DNA from: Spiroplasma poulsonii
Lineage (GTDB): Bacteria; Bacillota_I; Bacilli_A; Mycoplasmatales; Mycoplasmataceae
DNA: 64,000 nucleotides
Direction: 5' to 3'
Assembly (NCBI RefSeq): GCF_009866525.1
Contig: NZ_CM020866.1
Coordinates: 991,453 to 1,055,452, forward strand
Below are positions 30,175 through 40,958 of this stretch, piece after piece. The notes under the pieces are model-generated. The model was not told the DNA's origin, searched no databases, and worked only from the letters and a program-made list of their open reading frames with translations. Every line of letters starts with the position of its first letter. The stretch's first letter is position 1. Both the position numbers and the translations under genes were made by a program.

Positions 30175-30876
30175 TTATTTTAGAGTAATTGTAAAATCAA
30201 ATGTTCCTGAAATTTTGGTTGATCCTCCTGTTGCAGTAACAGTAATTTTAACAGCACCAGCTGCTTGATTAGCATCAGCAGTTTTATCACTTGTTAAAGT
30301 AAAATCTGTTGTTGCTTCTGTACTAAGAGTAGTTTTTGCTTGAATCCCAGCAATAACTGCCGTAATTAAACCTTGTTCTTTTAACAAATCAGAATATTTC
30401 TGACTTGTATTAGCTGTTAATTGTGGATCAACCACTGTTGTCCCTGTAATATCCTTTTTATCTACTGTTCCTTCTTTTGGCAAAGTTATTTTAATATATC
30501 CTGATGAATTAACAACAACTTTTTTACCTTTTGCGGCAGTAATTTTAACATAAACATCTGCTGTTCCTGTTTTTAAATTAACATTACTATATGCAGTCCC
30601 TTTGTTATCTTTAAAAACATAATATGTAAAATCATCTGCTTTTGCTGATTTAGCAATTCCTTGTACTGCTAATAATACATTTGCTGCTAAAGCTGTTTTA
30701 ACTTCATCTTTTGTTACACTTTCTGGTTTAACCGCAGTTACTACTGATGGGGCAGTAATTGTTTTAACTTTTAATAAATCATTATCTGCAACATTTTTGT
30801 TATTACATGCAACTACTGATGTTGCACCAGTCGCCGTTAACACGAAAGCTCCTAAGATTACTAATAATCGTTTCAT
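30175..30876 (-). CDS. spi: Spiralin, major surface lipoprotein
   Basis: 233 residues with a lipoprotein signal peptide and lipobox 'TSVVAC' (Cys24). 'LLKVKTITAPSVV', 'ALAANVLLAVQGIAKSAKA', 'KDNKGTAYSNVNLKTGTADV' and 'SSGYIKITLPKEG' match the body of citri-group spiralin as I know it. Spiralin is the most abundant membrane lipoprotein and helps transmission and adhesion in insect hosts. A leftward promoter (TTGCAT/TTGCAC with an AT-rich -10 near 30925) and an AAGGAAAGG site are visible. It is somewhat more Thr/Ala-rich in its C-terminal half than its neighbours. Intact. Confidence 0.85.
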   Translation of the reverse strand: MKRLLVILGAFVLTATGATSVVACNNKNVADNDLLKVKTITAPSVVTAVKPESVTKDEVKTALAANVLLAVQGIAKSAKADDFTYYVFKDNKGTAYSNVNLKTGTADVYVKITAAKGKKVVVNSSGYIKITLPKEGTVDKKDITGTTVVDPQLTANTSQKYSDLLKEQGLITAVIAGIQAKTTLSTEATTDFTLTSDKTADANQAAGAVKITVTATGGSTKISGTFDFTITLK

Positions 30877-31073
30877 TGTTTGTTTCCTTTCCTTGTTTTT
30901 TAAAAATATTAAATATTATTTTATATTTAATATTTTTTATTGTAAATTGTAAATGCAAGTGCAACAAATCTATTAATTAAATAATAACATAAAATAAAAA
31001 ATATTTTTTGTAAAATTAACATAATTTAGTAAATTATGATATTATATCTCTATGTTAAAAAAGGAACTATTTT

Positions 31074-31175
31074 ATGAAAAAAGAAATAATTGTACCAAAT
31101 AATGTAAATAAAGAAGGAACTGAAATTAATTTTATTAAAAGAAACATAGAATATTATAGTAAAAATAAGTTTTAA
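31074..31175 (+). CDS. 33-residue protein, unknown
   Basis: Reads MKKEIIVPNNVNKEGTEIN to YYSKNKF, with an AAAGGA site. It lies 7 bp ahead of the next gene, suggesting coupling. It could be a leader peptide or the broken start of a longer gene. Confidence 0.4.
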   Translation: MKKEIIVPNNVNKEGTEINFIKRNIEYYSKNKF

Positions 31176-31182
31176 GGATGAA

Positions 31183-31788
31183 ATGGGAAATTTTAATTTT
31201 ATTACTCAATCTGAAATAGATTTTTTCAAAGATTATTATTACTTGCATTGTAAATTAAACCAACCAACAAAAAATTTTGAAAATTATAAAGAAGATTGTT
31301 TTATAACATTATTTATTAACATAATTTCTAAAAATTCTAAAATAAAAACAAAAGAAGAACTATCTATTTTTTTGAAAAATAAGTTATCAAAACAAAGTTA
31401 TAATTTTAATTGAATTTTAACAATTATTGGTTCTGAGTATTCTAATATTAGAAATAATATACTTATAATTTTTGATACTTTAGTTGATTGAATTTTAAAA
31501 AAAGATAAAAAATTTTATTATATTACTTTAAAAAATAATTTAATAAATAATGGATACTTAATAGTACAAAGTTTTATTAGAATGATAAATATAGCATTTT
31601 TATTCAAAACAAATAAATTAACAAAAGAAACCGAAGATAAGATTTTAGATAAAATTTGATTTAATCCAAAAAATGACAAATTGTTAAAAACAAAAGAAGA
31701 TATTAAGAATTTTGGGAGTGTTGCAAATAAACGGGTATTATTTAATTTATTTAAAAACAAGAAACTTTTTTCTTTTATAAAAAAATAA
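31183..31788 (+). CDS. Protein of 201 residues, unknown
   Basis: The start overlaps an AAGGATG ribosome site. Reads MGNFNFITQSEIDFFKDYYY with an AT-driven composition (Lys, Asn, Ile, Phe), no signal peptide and two or more TGA Trp. It is mostly helical. I do not recognise a family. It lies between spiralin and a decaying UPF0236 gene on the opposite strand, so it may be accessory. Confidence 0.5.
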
Positions 31789-32196
31789 TAACACAAAAAA
31801 AATAAAAATACAAATAATAATTTCATATTTTTACACACTAAAAAATATTTTAAAAACTAAGATTATATTATTTTAAATTAACTAAAATTAAATTTCATAA
31901 TTTTTAAATCTAAAATTTTTTTAAATGTTGAAAACGAAAATGTTTTATTCCCATATCCTAAACAAGATTTTACAACTCTTGAAACATCGCTTTCAGCAGA
32001 TACGCCAATATTTCACTCTTTATTTTGATTTAAAATACCATTTTTTAAATTAATAAAATACCTTAATTTAATTCTTTCATTCTGTAATGATTTTAAAAAA
32101 GTTATAAATTCGTCGTATTTTCCTTGTAAAAATAACTCTTTTGCGTGTAAATAATTTTTAAAGGATTCTTTACTACGATTACCACAATATATATTA

Positions 32197-33261
32197 GACT
32201 TCTTGCATTACTTGTTAAAAAATTGCAAATATTTGTAAAAAAGATACTAATAGAAAAATATAATTTTAATTAATTATGTTTTTTATTTAAAAATTTAATA
32301 TTTTTCCACAACGAAAAATTAATTTATTATTTAAATTATTTAATTTTAAATAAATATTTTATGTTAAATATAATAATTGTAAATTATAAATTGAGGCAAT
32401 TAAATTAAATCTTAAACCAAATCTTTTTCTTCGATTACGATATTTTTCTGTAATAATTTTAAATTTTTTAAGAATAGCAAAAATATTTTCAATAATAATT
32501 CTCATTTTTGAAACTAGTCTATTATATTGCTTTTGTTCTTTGTTTAAAGGGTTTTTCTTTGTTTTCTTTGTAGGTATTAGAACATTATTGTGATTTTTTT
32601 GTATTCCTTGATAACCACTATCAACTATTAATTTGGTATTTTTTAAAATTGGGATTTTTGATTCTTTAAATAAAACATAATAATGTTTTTTTCCGAGCGA
32701 AAAACTTGTTGCAATAATTTTTTTGGTTTCTTGTTCGATAATTACTTGTGTTTTGATCGTGTGTTTTTTCTTTTTACCAGAATAAGATTGTTTTTGTCTT
32801 TTTTTGGGCGTTGGATTGGAGTTTCGGTAGCATCAATAATAATAGTTTTATCATTAAAATAATCATTTATTAGTGCTTTTTTACCAGCAAGTTGTTGAAA
32901 ATCAGAGTTTTTAATTAAAATATCTTCAATTCACTTAATATTACGATAACAATTAGCCTCACTAATATCAAAACTTTTACCAAGATGAAAATAAGTCTGA
33001 TATTCTCGTCAATATAATAAAGTCATCAATAATCTATTTTCTAATGATAATTTATTAGTTTTACCACCTTTTTTAAATTTTTCTATTTCAGCAACTTTTA
33101 AAATATCTAACATTTTATTAAAAGTGGATTTTTTTATTCCTGTTAATCTTAACCATTCTCTATCATTAAGAGTATTAAATTTATTATTGTTCATATTTTT
33201 ATGTCCTCATAAATTATATTTTATAATAATATTTTAATAAAAAAGGGTATCGCAAGAAGTC
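32197..33261 (-). mobile_element. IS5-family element, copy 4 (1065 bp)
   Basis: Complete, with the TA target at 32195-32196 and 33262-33263. It shares variant bases with copy 5 (AAAACATAATAATG). Confidence 0.85.
32359..33194 (-). CDS. IS5-family transposase, copy 4
   Basis: OrfA/OrfB fusion as in copy 1; intact, with small differences in OrfB ('KHYYVLF' for 'KHDYALF'). Confidence 0.85.
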
Positions 33262-34165
33262 TATTATTCTTTAATTCTCTTATTGCATGAAATCTATCAA
33301 ATATAAACATACCATCTAAAATTTTAGCAGTTTTTTTAATTCATTTAGCACTATCTCCACCAATAATTAATTTAATATTTTCATAATTTTTAAAAAATTT
33401 CTGAATTTGTTTTTTAATAAAGAACGCATTAAATTCTGCACCCCGAGTTTTCTTATTAAGAAAAAAATAACAATATTTTTTATTTAAAGATTTATTATTT
33501 TCTTTTCCAGTATTAAATGAAATTATTCTAACAGTTTGCAAATAAGATTTATTATTTTTATTTTTTAAAGTTACATATGCATCATCTAAATTAATATATA
33601 AATTTTTACAATTTTTCAAATCTATTTTTTTATCTTTTATTTTTATTAATGCTTTTCGTAAAATACGCGAAACAGACGAACAATGTAATTTGCAATTAAA
33701 AATATCTAATATATCACTATATCTTTTATTTTTTACTATTTCAACAGTTATTTTTAGTTTTAAATTATTAATTATTCTTTGCCATTTTTTAACTCCAAAT
33801 TGTTTATCAACAAGAGGAACATATTTTCACTTACCCTTATAAAAATATTTGTAAATTCTTCGCTTATAAATCAATATTCCAAATTCTGTTTTAATTTTTC
33901 TAGTTTTTATTTCTTTTACAAAATATTTTGTTTTATCTCGTTTTTTAAAAATTATATTATCAATTCTTTCTATTTTTTCTATTAACTGATTTAAAGCATT
34001 TTCATAAATATTTACGCTAAATTTATTAAAATTAAACATTTTATTATTTCCTTTCGTTGTTAAATTAAAATTATTAATTAATATATTTCATAAATTTACA
34101 CCTACTTTAAAAAATGTATAGTATAATTAAAAAAATTATAGCATTTCACAGAAAGGAATAAAAAT

Positions 34166-34348
34166 ATGAAAAAATGACTAAGTATTTTAGGAACAATCGG
34201 ATTAACTACAGCAAGTACAACAACATTAATTAGTTGTGAAAAACCAAATAACAATGAAAACGGGGGGGTAATAAACCAGAACCTAATAAACCACAACAAC
34301 CGCCAGTTGGAAGTAAATGAAAGTTTATTCCTAGCGGTACAGAAGTAG
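34166..34348 (+). CDS. Small lipoprotein with poly-G frameshift
   Basis: The signal peptide MKKWLSILGTIGLTTASTTT ends in lipobox 'LISC' (Cys24). After 'EKPNNNEN' a run of seven G (34262-34268) puts the gene into a poor frame ending at 34348. With one more or two fewer G the frame reads 'NKPEPNKPQQPPVGSKWKF', a Pro-rich linker of the usual lipoprotein kind, on to the IS5 junction at 34366. Either the gene is decayed or the G tract is a contingency switch. Function unknown. Confidence 0.6.
34262..34268. repeat. Seven-G homopolymer
   Basis: An unusually long G run for DNA of this composition, located inside the lipoprotein coding region. Confidence 0.9.
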
Positions 34349-34367
34349 AAGAAGATAATAAAGAATA

Positions 34368-35432
34368 GACTTCTTGCATTACTTGTTAAAAAATTGCAAA
34401 TATTTGTAAAAAAGATACTAATAGAAAAATATAATTTTAATTAATTATGTTTTTTATTTAAAAATTTAATATTTTTCCACAACGAAAAATTAATTTATTA
34501 TTTAAATTATTTAATTTTAAATAAATATTTTATGTTAAATATAATAATTGTAAATTATAAATTGAGGCAATTAAATTAAATCTTAAACCAAATCTTTTTC
34601 TTCGATTACGATATTTTTCTGTAATAATTTTAAATTTTTTAAGAATAGCAAAAATATTTTCAATAATAATTCTCATTTTTGAAACTAGTCTATTATATTG
34701 CTTTTGTTCTTTGTTTAAAGGGTTTTTCTTTGTTTTCTTTGTAGGTATTAGAACATTATTGTGATTTTTTTGTATTCCTTGATAACCACTATCAACTATT
34801 AATTTGGTATTTTTTAAAATTGGGATTTTTGATTCTTTAAATAAAACATAATAATGTTTTTTTCCGAGCGAAAAACTTGTTGCAATAATTTTTTTGGTTT
34901 CTTGTTCAATAATTACTTGTGTTTTGATCGTGTGTTTTTTCTTTTTACCAGAATAAGATTGTTTTTGTCTTTTTTTGGGCGTTGGATTGGAGTTTCGGTA
35001 GCATCAATAATAATAGTTTTATCATTAAAATAATCATTTATTATTGCTTTTTTACCAGCAAGTTGTTGAAAATCAGAGTTTTTAATTAAAATATCTTCAA
35101 TTCACTTAATATTACGATAAAAATTAGCCTCACTAATATCAAAACTTTTACCAAGATGAAAATAAGTCTGATATTCTCGTCAATATAATAAAGTCATCAA
35201 TAATCTATTTTCTAATGATAATTTATTAGTTTTACCACCTTTTTTAAATTTTTCTATTTCAGCAACTTTTAAAATATCTAACATTTTATTAAAAGTGGAT
35301 TTTTTTATTCCTGTTAACCTTAACCGTTCTCTATCATTAAGAGTATTAAATTTATTATTGTTCATATTTTTATGTCCTCATAAATTATATTTTATAATAA
35401 TATTTTAATAAAAAAGGGTATCGCAAGAAGTC
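34368..35432 (-). mobile_element. IS5-family element, copy 5 (1065 bp)
   Basis: Complete, with the TA target at 34366-34367 and 35433-35434. It separates the lipoprotein from a plectrovirus-like remnant. Confidence 0.85.
34530..35365 (-). CDS. IS5-family transposase, copy 5
   Basis: Same frameshift fusion, the most divergent complete copy, with 'NDRERLRLTG' in place of 'NDREWLRLTG'. It loses one Trp. Confidence 0.85.
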
Positions 35433-35434
35433 TA

Positions 35435-35700
35435 TTATATTTTTATAAAAATTTTTTACTTTCTCTAAAATATTTTTACGCTCTTCTTGAGAAAATATTT
35501 CATCATTACCAACATTTATTTTTTTTATAAATACTCATTTACTGTAATAAACACTGTTAATAACATTGTTAAATATATAAAAAATAAGTAAGGCACACTG
35601 AAAAATACTATTAACAATGTTAATAGCAAATATAAAATTAATAAATCAAATAACAAAGCTAGTGTGCCAGAGCTTTCTGAGTTGATTTGTTGCACTTCAT
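35435..35700 (-). pseudogene. Plectrovirus-like small membrane protein, fragment
   Basis: A continuous frame reads 'WHTSFVIWFINFIFAIN' then 'YYSKWVFIKKINVGNDEIF' and runs into the IS5 end. The 'WHTSF' DNA also occurs behind the coat gene at about 26270. No start codon is visible. The next 100 bases to 35800 hold nothing recognisable. Confidence 0.45.
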
Positions 35701-35800
35701 ATTACAATTTACATATTATAAAAAAAGCAAGAGATTTAACAATAAATTTACTTTTTTATTTAAAAAATTCAATTTCTTTTAAGAAAAAAATAACAATACT

Positions 35801-37813
35801 TTAATTAACTTCTATTAACTTATTATTAATAATTTGATATTTTTTTGTAACTTTATTAGTTGTCGAAACTGCTGTTCAGTCATTTAAAAGGGAATTAAAT
35901 TTTAAAACACGACTTGCTTCTTGTAATTCTAATGTAATCAAATAGTTTTCATCATAACTAATTTCGTTTCATAAATTATTAGTTCGAATAACATTAAGAA
36001 AATTATCTGTACCAAAGATTTTAAGATCATAAAGTATGATTCCATTCTGATTACTAATAATAATTCGATAATATGACGGATCTTTATCACCAAAATAACT
36101 ATGAATAATTTCAGCATCACCATACAATCTAATTTTTTTATTATTTTTATCCAACCCTAAAATCCCATGATAACTATTTGCAAGACCTAAAAACTTAATA
36201 GTATTATTATAATTACTTGATATTGCAAAAACATATTTATTTGGTAATTTTCCCGTTGTTTTAAAACCAATAAAAACATTCACTTTATACTTATCACTAG
36301 TCTTTTGATATATTTGATAATTTTGCATTCCTACCTCTCAGATAGATAAATTATGATCATAATTAAAATATTTTCCATAATTTGTCATATTAATATCTGT
36401 TCCAAAACTAATTTCAACATTATTTTTTAAAGAAACATCAGTTGTTGTAATTTCATATTTTGCAAGATTGTCTTCAACGATTGATTGATGAGTACCATCA
36501 ATAATATTTTCTCAAATGTTTTTAGTTAACATTGGATAAGTTTTATTTTTTTGATTAGTTGCTTCGGTTGGTATTAAACCTCACTTTATAAAAAAGGCGC
36601 TAAATTGCAGTTACTTACTTGCGAAGTCATTTCAATAAATAATTGTTGTTTTTCAACATTTGTTCCAGGATTATCAGAAAATGGTAAAAGACGATAATAT
36701 TGTGATAAAGTTGGATAAAAATTATTACCAAAAGCCATTTGTAATTGTCAAAACATCGCTAATTTAGTAAATAAATCACTAATATCATCAAAATTTCGTT
36801 GCTGATCTGATTGCGCAAAATGATCTTTAATTTTAGTAATTTGACTAGGAGTGTCTAACCGATTCGCATTGAATAATTTTTGTTGAACATAAAGCGCACT
36901 AATATTAACTGTTACTTCAGTAAGACCATTTCATTGGTATTGTGGAGTTTGATAAGTATGCCCAATTTCATGTCATAACCCTCATTGATTATTACTTGTA
37001 CTAGTAAATAAATCAGCGCCGGCACTTGTATCATTTTGAAAGGTAATATGATAATTGGTTGCTGAAGCATAACCTGCCCCCGTATCTGGATTAACAATAT
37101 GAATATATTGTTGATGCTTCTTTGCAATTCCTGAATAATTTGGATTCAAACCATATGCTTCACTTGTATATTTTCAAATATTGTCTTAATTTTCTAAAAT
37201 TTTTTCAATATTAACATTATTTTGGTTTTCCCATAAAAATATTTTAACAATTTGATATGTTTGCATTGTTAAAGAAATGGTTACTAATAAATTCAACAAA
37301 AGGACTTTTAGTTGTTGCAACATTATTTAAAAAAGTTTTTTGATCAGTTTTCCCTATTTTAAAAGTTGGAACTTGATAAATTGCTGGTCCAGTAATGCTT
37401 TCAACTTCAACATCTTTATTTGTACTATAATTAGTTAAATAAATCATCCCTTGAATTTTAGGAATAATTTCGGTTGTATTATCCAACTTGTAAATAAACA
37501 TTTTTATTATCAAATCCGTTTTTTAACGTAATGGTAAAAAGTTCATAATCATTTGCAAAATAACCTGTGGACAGAAGCTCAGAATGCGCAAATTGGCGAT
37601 TTTCTAACAGCGCATTTTGTTTTGCTGGTCCATCCGCATTCAGAATTACATCTGGTGAAAACTTTTTAAAACTATTAATAATTAAATAACTTGTCATACT
37701 AATAATTGCTCCTAAAACTATGACTAACAATAAAATAATAATAATAATTCATTTTTTATTAATTTGACGATGATAGCCACCAGCAGGTTGTTCTTTAATC
37801 TTTGCGGGTGTTA
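35801..37813 (-). pseudogene. M60-family (enhancin-like) metallopeptidase, degraded
   Basis: The catalytic region reads 'WGLWHEIGHTYQTPQYQW' (HEIGH, with Glu following in 'NGLTEVTVNI'), as in M60/enhancin peptidases that cut mucin-like glycoproteins. An N-terminal membrane anchor ('IIIIIILLLVIVLGAII') precedes it. At least three lesions are seen: a frameshift near 37505, TAA near 37186 and a frameshift near 36600 that splits 'NLAPF...FIKWGLIPT'. The C-terminal domain from 'MQNYQIYQKTSDKYK' to 'NNKLIEVN' is open. The upstream start is also missing. In an insect-borne organism it may once have attacked the gut mucin layer. Confidence 0.7.
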
Positions 37814-37826
37814 AATTTTGTGGTTT

Positions 37827-38123
37827 TTAATTTCTTGTTATTGTTTTTTGATGAAGTTGAAATACCTTTCAGCTAATTCTCTTATTATTAATAAATTTAG
37901 GATTTGATCTTCCAGCAAGACTAAAACCAAATAATTGATTATTACAACGAAAAACATCAATTGGTTTTAATTCAAGAATTTTCCTATGTTGTCGATGTTG
38001 ATACGAAAAAAAGGTAATTTCTTCACTATTGATATCATATGTTTCTAATAGTTTTGTAAGATATATCTCTAATCCTGCTTTGCACCCACTACAAACAGCT
38101 GATATATTGTTAATCTTGCCCAT
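37827..38123 (-). CDS. 98-residue protein with CxxC, unknown
   Basis: Starts MGKINNISAVCSGCKAGLE and ends QKTITRN. One CxxC pair lies near the N-terminus; the rest is mixed alpha/beta. The next frame is that of the decayed M60 peptidase, separated only by a stop, so it may itself be a fragment. No family is recognised. A ribosome site is weak. Confidence 0.4.
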
Positions 38124-38356
38124 AATACCCTCGTTAATACTATAAAGTTATTTCAAATAACTCTTGAATTAATCAGCTAATTAAAAAAAGTTTAAAAACC
38201 TTATACTATGTCATTTTGTCAAACACATCGTGGTGGAGATATGCCTCTATTAAATATCATTAATATTCCACATTTTTTTGATTTATTTATTATAAAAAGT
38301 AGCGAAAATATTAAGAAACATAAATTGGTCTTTTTTTACTATGATATAATACTTTT
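38124..38356. other. Divergent intergenic region
   Basis: About 230 bp without a gene between a leftward and a rightward gene. A TATAAT hexamer at 38344-38349 lies close to the PAP2 start, so the mRNA of that gene would have almost no leader. Confidence 0.35.
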
Positions 38357-39667
38357 ATGAATATATTAAATTTTAAGAGAAAACCAAAGAAAGAGTTTTA
38401 TGCTAACGGTTCTGCATTTATTAATAAAAATAGTAAACACAAAATTATTTTTAAAATATTAAAAATTATTGCATTAACTGTTGTTATTACCCTTTTTATC
38501 GTAGGAAGTATTTGCGATAGACCAATTGCAAAAGCGATTGGTGATTTAAATGATAATGGCCCTGTCAGTTGGTTGAGTTTATTTTGAGATAAACTAGCTT
38601 ATACAATGACAGCCCCATTTATGTTTGCAGGAGCTGGAATCTTGTTAGAAAGTTTAAATATAAAATATAAAGCAAAATTTAAATTTTTAAATATTATTAT
38701 CATAATAGTTTATGCCCTATTTATAATTTTATTTACATTAATTATTAGTAGAATGATCTATCAACAAGCAACCTTTGATGCTTTTAGTGGTAAAGGAAGA
38801 GACTATTGATTTGGTCTTGATGGAACAAATACGATTATAGTAATGACGATTCAACTTAGTATTGAAGTTATATTAATGTGTAGGACTGCTTGATTCTTAA
38901 GAGTTAAATTTTCAAAAAGATATGATTTGTTAACTAATAATTATTGAATTGATGCCCTAAAAATATTTGTCGTATTCGGTCTTTTTGGTGTTACTTTTGA
39001 CCCAATTTTAAAAACTTTTTTTGGAAGACCCTATTGAGTTCATGTTGATTATCAATATGTTATTGATAACTTACCAAGCAATTGAACAAACAAACCAACT
39101 AATATAGTTAATGCACAATATTTAGATTGATGACAAATTCAAGAATTTAAAGCTGAATACTGAGATTTCTTATTGGGTAAAAGTGGCGAAGGAAATCATT
39201 TTTGAAGTGACAAGGCATTTCCATCTGGCCATATGAATTCATCATCAATGCCCGTTTATGGATTCTTACTATATTTCATGAATGAAAAACGTAAACAAAA
39301 TATTGTTTGATGAAAATGATTAATATTTGGCTTCTTTATTGCCGATGTTGCGATGATGGGATTTATGCAAATTATTTCAAGAACACATTATTTAACAGAT
39401 TTAATGTTTAGTTTAATTGTTTTATTAATATGCTTTAAAGGGGTAGCTTATCTCGTTGATCATGTCATTTATAAAATTTTATCATTCATTTGAAACAAAC
39501 AAAATAAAACATATAACATGTTTGAATGAAATAATGGTAAAAGAACAGTTTTATTTATTAATATTGATGGTGTTTTATGAATTGTAGCAAAAGTTAGAAC
39601 TTCTAACATTAACAAATCTAAAAAATATAAATATTGACATAAAGATAATACTATTTATAAAGAATAG
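38357..39667 (+). CDS. PAP2-family membrane phosphatase
   Basis: 436 residues with about seven membrane segments. The PAP2 signature is spread over the second half: 'ILKTFFGRPYW' (motif 1, ~222), 'FPSGHMNSSSM' (motif 2, ~293) and 'SRTHYLTDLMF' (motif 3, ~345). The active site His residues are both present. Such enzymes dephosphorylate phosphatidic acid, phosphatidylglycerophosphate or isoprenyl diphosphates. Twelve or more TGA Trp codons are needed. The C-terminal ~60 residues are a basic cytoplasmic tail. The gene stands alone and shares a bidirectional terminator with the leftward operon that follows. Confidence 0.8.
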
Positions 39668-39706
39668 GAACTATCTATTATTTTCTAAATAAACTACAAA
39701 AAAATA

Positions 39707-39740
39707 AAAAAATAAGAAGAAAAAAACCTTCTTATTTTTT
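39707..39740. terminator. Bidirectional terminator
   Basis: A 13-bp stem (AAAAAATAAGAAG with CTTCTTATTTTTT) between the convergent PAP2 gene and the leftward operon. Confidence 0.85.
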
Positions 39741-40958
39741 TATAACTGATTTAACTGTTTCATCAACAGTTGACTTTAAGGTTAATTCATACATTATCGT
39801 ATCATTAACGTTTCGTGGTACAACTAACATAATCTCATATTCAACACCATTATCAATCATTCGATCACCAACTTGATACACCGTTTGAAACTCAACCAGA
39901 TTCTTCCCATTGTCAGTTGTATAATCATAATCATTTAAATTAAAACCAACTTTTTCACGAAAGGCTTTATCCTCAATAACTGTTGGGTCATTAAATTCTA
40001 ATGGAAAAGCTTTAAAAGCTTCTTCATTTTCGGTTTGATTATCATCTAATTCTAAATCAGGTTCTGCTTCTAACTCTTCTTTAATTTTTTTTCGATCAAA
40101 AATTGAACTTAAAGAGAGTTTTTTCTCACTTTTTGTTTCTGTTAACATTTTTGTTGATAGAAATTGTTGCGTTGGAAAATCATTAACAAAATTTGTATCA
40201 CGTTTTGGCATAATATATTCGGTTGGTTTAACCAAACTAATTGGTCGTTCAATCCCACTGTTTGTTCGTTCAAACTCATCACGATCAACTGTTTTTAACA
40301 TTTCAACGTGTTGCTGCTGCTGTCCTAATTTTTCTTGAATTACATTTAAATCATGACCAAACCGTTCAATTTGTTCTTCGCTAACTTGGTTTGAAGAAAC
40401 CTTTGCTTTTGGGGTAATTAATCCCGTAAATTTTTTTAAAGCCTTTACATCATTATTTAATTTAATTAAATAATCTTGCACTTGGTTCATATTAGTTTTT
40501 AAATCATTTAATAATTGATTATCTTCGTTTTTAACTATTGGCGGTGTTGATGGCAGTGATTTTGTTGCTTTTTGCCAAGTTAATAAGCATACTATAATTG
40601 TAATTAAAAAACTAAATCCACAGACAGGAACAAGGAATATTAAGAAAGAATAACCAACTTGGTATAAAGTTACAAAATTAGTTGTTAATATTTCCATATT
40701 ATTTTGGTTAATAATTTTCATTGAGAAAATAAAATTAATACCATATTGGATTAACCAAAAAGCTGATGGAAAATCTGCAACAACAATAGTTGCTTTACCA
40801 TAGGCATTAGTTCCTGATAAAACAAGGGTTTGGTTATTAACAAGTAATCGATGGATTTGATTTCCAGCAATGACAATTAAAATGATTGATAATAATAGAA
40901 ACAAAAGCATGAAAATAAAAAAGATAAGAAAAGTAATTTGTGTTTTTGTCAGTTTCAT
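39732..40958 (-). CDS. Two-span membrane protein with coiled coil, unknown
   Basis: 408 residues. Spans are at ~8-31 (ITFLIFFIFMLLFLLLSI) and ~100-128 (YSFLIFLVPVCGFSFLI). Between them lies a ~65-residue outer loop. The cytoplasmic part has a coiled coil (~145-225), an acidic linker and a compact C-terminal domain ('FQTVYQVGDRMIDNGVEYEI'). The start overlaps the pepP stop by one base (TAATG), so the two are translationally coupled, and it ends the operon at the terminator. I do not recognise the family; it looks Spiroplasma-specific. Confidence 0.65.
   Translation of the reverse strand: MKLTKTQITFLIFFIFMLLFLLLSIILIVIAGNQIHRLLVNNQTLVLSGTNAYGKATIVVADFPSAFWLIQYGINFIFSMKIINQNNMEILTTNFVTLYQVGYSFLIFLVPVCGFSFLITIIVCLLTWQKATKSLPSTPPIVKNEDNQLLNDLKTNMNQVQDYLIKLNNDVKALKKFTGLITPKAKVSSNQVSEEQIERFGHDLNVIQEKLGQQQQHVEMLKTVDRDEFERTNSGIERPISLVKPTEYIMPKRDTNFVNDFPTQQFLSTKMLTETKSEKKLSLSSIFDRKKIKEELEAEPDLELDDNQTENEEAFKAFPLEFNDPTVIEDKAFREKVGFNLNDYDYTTDNGKNLVEFQTVYQVGDRMIDNGVEYEIMLVVPRNVNDTIMYELTLKSTVDETVKSVIKK

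Larger units (their letters stand above)
31878..34039 (-). pseudogene. UPF0236-family transposase-like gene, split by IS5
   Basis: It starts MFNFNKFSVNIYENALNQL at 34039. 'LYINLDDAYVTLKNK', 'KLIIGGDSAKWIKKTAKIL' and 'MFIFDRFHAIREL' are the recognisable core and contain likely acidic catalytic residues. IS5 copy 4 sits at 32197-33261. Removing it plus one TA gives a continuous 364-codon frame across 'IRELKNNIYCGNRSK'. This family occurs in mycoplasma integrative elements. No other element genes are visible beside it, so its role is uncertain. Confidence 0.75.

Noticed and set aside
31518-31838. Leftward hydrophobic frame of 106 codons
   Set aside because: Opposite to the 201-residue gene; hydrophobicity follows from its Lys/Asn codons read backwards.
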